DNA of 44,567 nt from Endomicrobiia bacterium (GTDB taxonomy: Bacteria > Elusimicrobiota > Endomicrobiia > Endomicrobiales > Endomicrobiaceae). The DNA is taken from positions 1 to 44,567 of the forward strand of contig BNVZ01000001.1 of the NCBI GenBank assembly GCA_025998475.1, in the 5' to 3' direction. Under the pieces are notes generated by a model that worked only from the letters and a program-made list of their open reading frames with translations, searched no databases and was not told the origin of the DNA. The position numbers were made by a program, and so were the translations under genes. Of this stretch, positions 34,122-41,883 are shown piece after piece (position 1 is the first letter of the stretch; each line of letters starts with the position of its first letter).

Positions 34122-34166
34122 AACAAAAACTTATCTATCTACCTATGACGCAACTTAAAGTGATTT
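34122..34166. repeat. Repeat family A, right-end fragment
   Basis: AACAAAAACTTATCTATCT ... GACGCAACTTAAAGTGATTT: the right terminus of the family in the inverse orientation. Confidence 0.5.
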
Positions 34167-34386
34167 AATTGTGGTTATGTTAGACATTTTTCTAGTTGTT
34201 CCTTTTGAATTATAAATTTAGAGAGGGCTCTGTTAGATTTTCTACATAAATAGCATGACAAAGGAGGAGGTAATAACACGTAAGATGCGAGGTATAAAGT
34301 CTTTGAGCGTGTGAAATGCGTAAACTAATTCAAAAATCAAAGTGGATTTTTATTTCTAGATTTGATTTTAATCAAAGGAGAAGTTA

Positions 34387-34966
34387 ATGAACACAAAAAC
34401 AGTAAAAACAGTAAAAACAGTAGTAAAAGCATTTGTTTTGTTTGGTTTAGTATTAGCTTCGACGGTTGATGTTATGGCTGTTGATGAGCAGAGAGTTCAG
34501 GCGTTGGAGGCTCAGGGTATGTCGCATGAATATGCAGTGAGGATGGCTGAACTAGAGGAGGAGAAAAGTGACTCATTGATTAGAATGGCCAGGCAAAAAG
34601 CTTGCAACCTGCTACTTAGTGATTTTCGTGCTCAAAACAACAACAGCAGAAACAAGAACAATAGCTGCTATAACAACAACAGCCGCGGCAACCTAGACAG
34701 CGACTACAACCCCAACAGCATCTTCAACACCAACAGCAACGACAAACAGCAGTAGCAGATACAACGCCAACAGCTACTACAACATCAACAGCAGCAGTAA
34801 CAACAACAGCCACGACAACAAGGACAGCTTCAACAACAATAACGGTGGCGGCAACCGCTACAGCTGGAACGACAACGACCACGGCAATACCAACATCTAC
34901 AGCAACGGCAACAGACACAGCTACAACAATACCTACAGCAGCAACAAAGAAAACAAGCGGGACTAG
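34387..34966 (+). pseudogene. Secreted Asn/Ser-rich protein, frameshifted in a trinucleotide repeat
   Basis: MNTKTVKTVKTVVKAFVLFG, then LVLASTVDVMA, is a signal peptide. Residues 32-80 are a charged helical region (VQALEAQGMSHEYAVRMAEL); from about 83 it is Asn/Ser-rich (NNNSRNKNNSCYNNNSRG) and stops at 34755. A one-base shift near 34742 opens the same composition again (RYNANSYYNINSSSNNNS, then NNNNGGGNRYSWNDND) to a stop at 34964-34966. The DNA is a degenerate AAC/AGC repeat. The shorter 122-residue form may still be made. AAAGGAGAAGTTA precedes the ATG. Function unknown. Confidence 0.55.
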
Positions 34967-35013
34967 TAGAAAGTAGCTACTGCATTGTCATCTTTGTTTG
35001 ACGCCTAACCTGA

Positions 35014-35033
35014 ATGCCCGTTTTCACGGGCAT
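35014..35033. terminator. Strong hairpin after the Asn-rich gene
   Basis: ATGCCCG-TTTTCA-CGGGCAT, a perfect 7-bp stem, GC-rich for this genome. There is no T run after it, so it is only a possible terminator. Confidence 0.4.
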
Positions 35034-35040
35034 GACAAAT

Positions 35041-35583
35041 TAATAAACCTCCACACAGCAAGACGCGTGCGGTATCAGCAGTGGAAATTGAAGAGCTGTA
35101 ATTGTTGCTGTGGATCTTTGACCCCCTGTTTAGCAACATAGCCCAAGAGTCCCTTCTGTTTCCTACTTGCTACTGCTGCAATAAAGTCATCGCTCCAACG
35201 CCGCCACCCACAAAGTTCTTTTTTTAAATCAATTGACGGCAAAACATCTCTCGTGCTGTTATACTTTTAATAACTTGTATTATTTGGCATTGGTGAGAAC
35301 TTTGGGCTGCAACTTAATGGGTAATGTGTGATTGCCATCTATTTCCGATTTGCTCAAAACTCTATGTTTGCAGCGTTACAAAATTTCTTTTGTTATTTGA
35401 ATTACTATTACAACGCTAAATATTACCAAATATAGCTTTTCTTATGCTTTTAGGCGTTACACAAAATGATAGTGTATCTTATATGCACTATGCTGTCTGC
35501 TTTTTCGAGCGTTTCCATAGCCTAATTGTACTACTTTAAGCAGTTCCTTCATGGCTTGCTTGCGGGGCGATAGTTTAACAATT
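35041..35583 (-). mobile_element. IS200/IS605-type element, inverted copy of 13551-14085
   Basis: The reverse complement aligns along its full length with the copy at 13551, including the left end AATTGTTAAACTAT, the METLEKAD-like start, EIDGNH with a lost HUH His (H-T-L), ITAREMF and the right-end hairpin ending GGAGGTTTATTA. The copies carry similar but not identical lesions. Its left end provides the last two codons and stop of pcrA. Confidence 0.75.
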
Positions 35584-37857
35584 AAGAGTAAGATTGGCTG
35601 CTCTTGCAAGAAGTTTTTTCCATTGCCCTGTTTCAAATAAAACTACAAGTTTTAAATCATCTCCGGTGCCACTTTTCTCAATAATCTTTCCTTTACCAAA
35701 AATAGGATGAGTAACAATGCTACCCATTTTATACGGACTTGCGTCTACTGCTAGTGTATAGGACAGCTCATCTTTTGCTGTTTCATCATGACTATATGCA
35801 TCGTTGTTTCTGTACTTTGCTTCAACTTTAGCATGCTTTTTATAATTGCGTTCTCCACCAAAATCCCTACTTGCAACTTGTCCTAAGCTATAATGGTTTT
35901 GCCTCTTGGCTTGTTCTCTTTCGACGATTTCATCTCTAAATCCGGCTTCTGCAACAAAACGCGACGGCATATTCCATTTGGTTTTTCCGTAAACAGTTCT
36001 TTCTGTCGCCCAACATAGATACAGGTGCTTTTTTGCTCTTGTCATCCCAACATACATAAGCCTTCTTTCTTCCTCAAGATCTTCGGGATTAAAAGCGGAT
36101 TCCCCTATAGGAAATAATCCTTCCTCAAGGCCACACAAAAAGACATTATTAAACTCTAAACCTTTGGCTAAATGTAAAGTCATTAGAGTAACTTTTCCCT
36201 TTGACTGGTCAAGGGAATCTATATCACTTACCAAAGATACCTGTGTCAAATATCCCGCAAGAGATTTATCCGGGGAACGATGTTCAAAATCATCAATCGC
36301 GGAAATCAATTCTTGTATATTTTCTATTTTTGTTTTAGATTCGGGAGTTTTTTCACTTTCGAGTTCTTTTAAATATCCAGAGCGAGTTATAACTTCTTTG
36401 GCCACTTCTTTAACGGAAACATTATTTTTTAAATCAGCAAAAGCTTTTATGAGCTGCTCAAAAGAGTTTAAAGCATTTACAGCTCCATTTGTTAAACCTG
36501 CTTCTTTTGCAAAAGGAAAAGCCTGCCATATAGACATATTTTTTAGGATCGCAAGTTTTTCAAGAGATTCTAGAGATGTTTTTCCTATGCCCCTCCTGGG
36601 AATATTTACAATTCGTTTAAAACTTACATTATCATTTGGATTATGTATAAGTTTTAAATAGGCCATAATATCTTTAACTTCAGCGCGATCGTAAAATCGT
36701 AGAGTCCCAATAATGATATAAGGCATACCTGCCCTTCTAAATGCGTCTTCAAAAGCACGCGACTGTGCGTTTGTCCTGTAAAAAACAGCAAAATCTGAAA
36801 AACTATAATGATTATCAATTGTTTTAAGAGAAATTAAATCGACAACTTTTGTTGCTTCGTCATTTTCGTTTACAGCTTTAACGACTGATACAGATCCATC
36901 ATCGGAATTTTGTGTCCATAACTGTTTATCTATTCTTTTACTGTTATGCTTTACGACTTGATGCGAAGTCGCTAAAATTTTAGGCGTTGATCTATAATTT
37001 TGTTCTAATTTAATAGATTTTGCGTTTGGGTAATCTTTTTCGAAGGCTAAAATATTATTTATATCGGCCCCTCTCCATGAATACACAGATTGATCGTCAT
37101 CTCCTACAACGCATATGTTGCGGTGTTTTTGGGCAAGCAGTTTTACAAACATGTATTGAGCATGATTTGTATCTTGATATTCATCAACCATAATATATTT
37201 GTATTTTTCTTGATAATGTTCCAGTAAAGATGGATACTGCTTTAATGCTAAAACTGTTTGCATTATAAGATCGCCAAAATCCAAAGCTCCGGCTCTTTTA
37301 AGTTTCTCTTGGTATAGTTGATAAATTGTTGCTACTATAGTTGCGATAAAATCTCCGTTATTGTCAGCTCCTACTGCTGTATCGGATGGAGATTTTAAAT
37401 CGTCTTTTGCGCGGCTTATTTCATTTACTACTGTCGATGGTTTAAATTTTTTTTCATCAATATTAAGTTCTTTTAAACAATCTTTAATTACATTTTTTTG
37501 ATCAGAAAAATCATATATTAAGAAATCTGGATTCAGTTCGATTTTTGATGATTCAACGCGTAAAAAATATGCACAAAATGAATGGAATGTCGACACCCAT
37601 ACATTAGCGTATGTTTGAGGTGCTAAGTCGTTTACCCTTTGTTTCATTTCTGTGGCGGCTTTATTTGTGAATGTAACGGCAAGAATAGACCATGGAGCAA
37701 CGCCAGAAGCGAGCAAATGCGCAATTCTATGCGTTATAACTCTAGTTTTTCCTGTTCCTGCGCCTGCAAAGATTATCAAAGGACCTTCGGTGCAAAGGAC
37801 GGCTTCCGCTTGGGAAGGGTTTAAATTTTTAATTAATAAATCTTTCATTCTTTTCAT
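35575..37857 (-). CDS. pcrA: ATP-dependent DNA helicase, UvrD/PcrA family
   Basis: 760 residues, a superfamily 1A 3'-5' helicase in repair and replication restart. N-terminal LNPSQAEAV (Q motif), Walker A IIFAGAGTGKTRVITHRIA, Walker B IMVDEYQDTNHAQY, motif III VVGDDDQSVYSWRGAD, VTLMTLHLAKGLEFNNVFL and the C-terminal RLMYVGMTRAKKHLYLCWA are all intact. The Tudor-like end (GKGKIIEKSGTG) is complete, but the last residues Asn-Cys-stop come from the IS200-type left end. Start uncertain: ATG 37857 or ATG 37848; neither has a good ribosome binding site. Confidence 0.95.
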   Translation of the reverse strand: MKRMKDLLIKNLNPSQAEAVLCTEGPLIIFAGAGTGKTRVITHRIAHLLASGVAPWSILAVTFTNKAATEMKQRVNDLAPQTYANVWVSTFHSFCAYFLRVESSKIELNPDFLIYDFSDQKNVIKDCLKELNIDEKKFKPSTVVNEISRAKDDLKSPSDTAVGADNNGDFIATIVATIYQLYQEKLKRAGALDFGDLIMQTVLALKQYPSLLEHYQEKYKYIMVDEYQDTNHAQYMFVKLLAQKHRNICVVGDDDQSVYSWRGADINNILAFEKDYPNAKSIKLEQNYRSTPKILATSHQVVKHNSKRIDKQLWTQNSDDGSVSVVKAVNENDEATKVVDLISLKTIDNHYSFSDFAVFYRTNAQSRAFEDAFRRAGMPYIIIGTLRFYDRAEVKDIMAYLKLIHNPNDNVSFKRIVNIPRRGIGKTSLESLEKLAILKNMSIWQAFPFAKEAGLTNGAVNALNSFEQLIKAFADLKNNVSVKEVAKEVITRSGYLKELESEKTPESKTKIENIQELISAIDDFEHRSPDKSLAGYLTQVSLVSDIDSLDQSKGKVTLMTLHLAKGLEFNNVFLCGLEEGLFPIGESAFNPEDLEEERRLMYVGMTRAKKHLYLCWATERTVYGKTKWNMPSRFVAEAGFRDEIVEREQAKRQNHYSLGQVASRDFGGERNYKKHAKVEAKYRNNDAYSHDETAKDELSYTLAVDASPYKMGSIVTHPIFGKGKIIEKSGTGDDLKLVVLFETGQWKKLLARAANLTLNC

Positions 37858-37899
37858 TGTACCATATCTAAAATTTTTTGATACAATCTTGATAATCAA

Positions 37900-38130
37900 A
37901 CACGCCTAACGTATGAAATGGTATATTTTATCAGCTGTTACTGCAGATGTTTCCTAGTCTTTTGAAGAGATTACAACTACCCCCCCAGTCTTTTTTCTCT
38001 AAAAAAGAGTGAAAGCCTGTGGCTGCCGAGGTATAAGGGAGGTTGTTTCTTGCCGTAAAGTGCTTTTCATACGTTTGTCGCAAGCTGATTAAACAAAAAG
38101 TATGTAGTTAACTATTAGGAGGGCAAATAA
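37900..38130. other. Intergenic between pcrA and the nitroreductase gene
   Basis: Divergent spacer. Contains seven C (37980-37986), a weak hairpin around TTTTTTCTCTAAAAAAGAG, and the ribosome binding site AGGAGGG for the next gene. No gene seen. Confidence 0.4.
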
Positions 38131-38631
38131 ATGGATATTTTACTTGAAAGAAAAAGTGTCCGTAATTATACGGATGAAGATGTAAAGCTGGAGGATTTAG
38201 AATATATTTTGCGGGCAGCCATGTCTGCCCCTACAGCAAGAAATACCAAATGTTATTCTTTTTTAGTTATTAAAGATAAAGAAACTCATAAAAAAATAGG
38301 CGCAGTTCATAAGGCGGCTCAAATGATTTTGCAGGCTCCTCTTGCAATTTTGGTTGTCGGCGACCAAAATAAAGCTTATGAGAAATATTTGCCACAGGAT
38401 TGTGCTGCGGCAACCCAAAATATTCTTCTTGCAGCTACAGCAAAAGGCTATGGATCGGTTTGGTGCGGTATTTATTCAAATGAAGAGAGAGCAGAAGCCA
38501 TAGAAAAACTTTTTAATCTTCCTGAAAATATAAAAGCATTTTCTCTGGTTGTTATAGGAAGACCTAATGATAATCGTCCTCCAAAAAATGCATGGGAGCC
38601 TGAAAAGATTAAGTATGAGGTATGGAAATGA
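38131..38631 (+). CDS. Nitroreductase-family protein
   Basis: 166 residues, small FMN-dependent nitroreductase fold. ERKSVRNYTDEDVKLEDLEY (FMN-phosphate Arg/Ser), AAMSAPTARNTKCYSFLVI, AATQNILLAATAKGYGSVWC and the C-terminal VVIGRPND are the family segments. The natural substrate is unknown; such proteins reduce quinones or nitro groups with NAD(P)H. AGGAGGG precedes the ATG by about 8 bases. It overlaps argS by four bases (ATGA), so they are co-transcribed. Confidence 0.9.
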   Translation: MDILLERKSVRNYTDEDVKLEDLEYILRAAMSAPTARNTKCYSFLVIKDKETHKKIGAVHKAAQMILQAPLAILVVGDQNKAYEKYLPQDCAAATQNILLAATAKGYGSVWCGIYSNEERAEAIEKLFNLPENIKAFSLVVIGRPNDNRPPKNAWEPEKIKYEVWK

Positions 38632-40286
38632 TAAAACAGAGAGTAGCTAGTAGTTTAAACAAGATAGTTGAAAAATATTTGGCCAGAAAAGGCATAACTG
38701 AAAATTTAAGGTTCAACATAGAAGTTCCTCCTAAAAATATTGATGCTGATTTTGCTGTAAATGCTGCAATGCTTATAGCAAAGAAAATTAAGATAAATCC
38801 AAGCATTGTCGCTAGGGAGATTGCAGATATTATAATCAAAGAAATGCCTAAACTTATAGAAAAAGCCGAAGTATCAGGCGCAGGTTTTATTAATCTGCGC
38901 ATTAAAAACGAGATCCTTTATAAAGAGCTTCTTACTATTTTAAAAGAGAATGATAAGTATGGCAGTTTGCCCGAAAATAACAAAGAAAAAATTATGGTGG
39001 AGTTTGTTTCGTCAAATCCTACTGGTCCTTTGCATATAGGTCACGGGCGTGGCGCAGCAATAGGCGACTCACTGTCAAGAGTATTAAAACATTTAGGATA
39101 TGATGTAACCAAAGAATATTATTTAAATGATGTTGGAAACCAAATGCTTGTTTTGGCAAAGTCAACTGAAATCCGTTACAGACAGCTCAAAGGCGAAAAA
39201 ATTGATTTTCCTGCAGATCATTATCAAGGTGACTATATCATTGATATAGCAGAACGCTTGATTGGCGAAGATAAAGATATAAACGAAATAGATTTTAGAC
39301 GAGAAGCCGTAAAAGATATATTAAAAATAATAGAGGATGATTTAGAATCTTTTGACGTAGAGTTTGACAACTGGTTTTCTGAAGGCAAAATAGCCGCATA
39401 TAAAGATCAAAACGGAAAAACAGAAGTTGATAAAACGTGCGAGTATCTTCTTTCAAAAGGTGATGCTTATGTAAAAGACGATGCTTTATGGCTTGCTTCA
39501 ACAAAATTTGGCGATGATAAAGACAGAGTTTTAAAAAGAAGTGACGGTAGATATACATATCTTGCTTCAGATGTTGCATACCATAAAAATAAATTTGGAA
39601 GAGATTTTACAAGGCTTATAGATCTTTGGGGTGCCGATCATCACGGATATGTCGCAAGAGTAAAAGCCTGCATACAGATGCTTGGTTTTAACAAGGAAGC
39701 GTTAACTGTAATTCTTTATCAGTTTGTTTCTCTTGTGCGAAATGGGCGGCCTGTAGCAATGTCAACACGTACTGGAGAATTTATAACTTTAAAATCAGTT
39801 GTAGATGAAGTCGGAAGAGACGCCTGTAGATTCTTCTTTTTGCTGCGCACTCCCGATTCACAACTTGAATTTGATTTAGAACTTGCAAAAAAACAGTCAA
39901 GAGAAAATCCTGTTTTTTATGTTCAATATGTTAATGCAAGATGCAGTTCTATTATTAGAGAAAGTAAGAATAGTAAAAATGTTGTTTTAGATACGGAAAA
40001 AATAAATTTTAATTTGTTGAATTCTAAAGAAGAAAGAGATTTAATCAACAAGCTTTCGGCATTTTGCGATACCCTTGCTCTGTCTGAAAAGACCATGAGC
40101 CCTCATCATTTTACAACGTACTTAATAGAGCTTGCTGATATATATCACAAATTTTATGAAAAATGCCGTGTTTTATCGGATGATTTAAATCTTACTTCAG
40201 CAAGACTTAAACTTATTGAAGGAGTTATGATAATAATTCGCAACGGACTGAGCTTACTTGGCGTGTCAACACCTGACGAAATGTAA
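38628..40286 (+). CDS. argS: Arginyl-tRNA synthetase
   Basis: 552 residues, class I enzyme. N-terminal Add-1 tRNA-binding domain, HIGH motif in SNPTGPLHIGHGRGAA, LNDVGNQM, the KMSKS equivalent VAMSTRTGEFITL, and a C-terminal DALR helical anticodon domain. ATG 38628 is chosen over ATG 38622 because GAGG lies 7 bases upstream of it and it overlaps the previous stop as ATGA. Confidence 0.96.
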   Translation: MIKQRVASSLNKIVEKYLARKGITENLRFNIEVPPKNIDADFAVNAAMLIAKKIKINPSIVAREIADIIIKEMPKLIEKAEVSGAGFINLRIKNEILYKELLTILKENDKYGSLPENNKEKIMVEFVSSNPTGPLHIGHGRGAAIGDSLSRVLKHLGYDVTKEYYLNDVGNQMLVLAKSTEIRYRQLKGEKIDFPADHYQGDYIIDIAERLIGEDKDINEIDFRREAVKDILKIIEDDLESFDVEFDNWFSEGKIAAYKDQNGKTEVDKTCEYLLSKGDAYVKDDALWLASTKFGDDKDRVLKRSDGRYTYLASDVAYHKNKFGRDFTRLIDLWGADHHGYVARVKACIQMLGFNKEALTVILYQFVSLVRNGRPVAMSTRTGEFITLKSVVDEVGRDACRFFFLLRTPDSQLEFDLELAKKQSRENPVFYVQYVNARCSSIIRESKNSKNVVLDTEKINFNLLNSKEERDLINKLSAFCDTLALSEKTMSPHHFTTYLIELADIYHKFYEKCRVLSDDLNLTSARLKLIEGVMIIIRNGLSLLGVSTPDEM

Positions 40287-40442
40287 GTTATAACAGTTTT
40301 ATGATCGATTAACTTATGTCGCAAGCAAGAGCCATAGTAACAGCCCACAAAATTGCTTAGGCTTAAAATCTGTTTTATCGAAAGATGAGATGTTAGCTTT
40401 CTGCACATAGCAAATGTAAACATCCGTGAAGTCTAATTACAT

Positions 40443-40471
40443 TTGACAAAGGTGACAATAACGCATAGAAT
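40443..40471 (+). promoter_or_regulatory. Near-consensus promoter before the GC-rich lipoprotein pseudogene
   Basis: TTGACA (40443-40448), 17 bp, TAGAAT (40466-40471). Similar DNA (TGACAAAGG ... AATAACACGTAAGATGC) lies upstream of the Asn-rich gene near 34257-34287, so the leader similarity extends into upstream DNA. Confidence 0.6.
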
Positions 40472-40535
40472 GCTTACATGGTTAGATGTTTTGTACATAA
40501 AATACAAAATAAATAGTGTAATGGGGAGATTTTAC

Positions 40536-41380
40536 ATGAAAAATCAGTAAAAGTAATAATTGCGATTGTATTATTTGGTCTTACCTTAAGCTCGTGTAAA
40601 AAGTGTCCTAAAGAAGCTGTGAATAGAAGTGCTCTAACTCTAGGGCTAGACCACCTCGACACCCTCGTCAACGCCCTTCCTTCCGCCACCACCAAGCCCG
40701 TCCTCGCCGTCGTCTCCAAAGCTCTTAAACACGCCAGCGGCGTTGTTAATAAAACCATCCCCGCTAACAGGGATGCCTTCGATATCGCCTATAACTTCAG
40801 CTGCGCCGCCGAACGCCCCGCCCGCGACGTCCGCGCGATGCCGCCTGCGACCATCACAATCTTATTTGCAAAAATTATCGTCAACGAAGTTGTTAATTTC
40901 CCTTCCAGTAACCGCTCCTATCATCATGACAACACAATCGTCACCACCTACGCATACGATGCCACCAAAAGCCTCGCCAACGTCGTCAGTAGCTCCGCTG
41001 CCTCCCTCCCGAAGCCACTCCCGTGTGCTGTGTGCCGAGGCTAAGCCGCCCGCACTGCCAACGAAGACGTCGCGCTGCCAACACCAACTACTCCCGCCGC
41101 ATCGCCCGCTATATGTGTCGCCACCACCAAAGGTTCTCAAGCCGACACCGACGCCCTCACCGCCTGCGGCAACAGAACCGCCGCCAACTTAGCTACCGAA
41201 GCCGCCACCGCCAACCGTGCCTACATCGTCGCCAACGACCGTGTGTGCCGACGACCCTCGCCGAAGCCGCCACCTACGCCGCCCTCACCGCCCGCTATTC
41301 CGCCATCGCCCACGAACTTGTCAAAAAAGTCAGCAACTTAAAGGAGCTTTTTAAGAACCGAAAAAGTCAAAAAGACTAGA
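40536..41380 (+). pseudogene. GC-rich, Ala-rich lipoprotein, frameshifted
   Basis: ATG at 40536 with GGGGAG upstream. One A missing from the start (ATGAAAAATCAG for MKKSV) puts the rest out of frame: KSVKVIIAIVLFGLTLSSCK is a lipoprotein signal with the lipobox LSSC. The same frame runs to 41044 (LGLDHLDTLVNALPSATTKP). Further shifts give ADTDALTACGNRTAANLATE, then AAL and a final helical end (YSAIAHELVKKVSNLKELFK) to 41380. The tail is probably an alanine-rich helix. Line 41041-41100 is 40/60 G+C. At least three lesions; not functional as read. Confidence 0.55.
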
Positions 41381-41883
41381 GCATTAGCTATAAAAGCCAA
41401 CGGTCCTTGCGCTTACTACACGACTGCCTATTTTGCTGCATTTATTTGGGGACCGCGCAAGCTTTGATTCACATTGTCCTATTTGCATGCGAAATGCTCG
41501 AGGAGAGATTTCTATGACCATCTCAAGAAGAGAATACTCGGGGGATGTCACCACTAGTTTTGTTACGGTTGTATAGACTAGGAGAGATAGGAGTATTTTG
41601 TAGAGCAGGTACAAATAAGCTAAGATATAAAATACGTAGTCGTGCTAGCACATGCTTGCCTTGCACCTATTAGTATTCTAAAAATCCGAGGAGCGGGGAA
41701 GGTCTTTTGCGTAACTGTATTGTTCGAACAAAGTTGCCATTTGCCATCGTAAAGATATATTAAAAACAAAATACACAAAGCTAATAGGCTCCCCGCGCAT
41801 GGTACTTGCGGTTGGTGTGGAGAATGTTGCAAGGGTTTTGTGTTTCAAAACCGTAAAATCTAAAAACACATACATAATAAAAA
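41381..41883 (+). pseudogene. Decayed DNA, possible RND efflux pump fragment
   Basis: No intact gene in 500 bp. Near 41670 a frame reads ILKIRGAGKVF, and at 41799 MVLAVGVENVARVL. These recall the RND transporter blocks 'I.KI.GVG.V' and 'MVLAIG...VVENVERV', with the stretch between lost. This is weak evidence. The end of the region is the upstream DNA of the exported nuclease-like gene. Confidence 0.3.

Noticed and set aside
40743..41192. Long Pro/Ser/Thr-rich plus-strand frame and an antisense Gly-rich frame in the GC-rich island
   Set aside because: GC-rich DNA lacks stops in all frames; the frame with the lipoprotein leader is the better reading.
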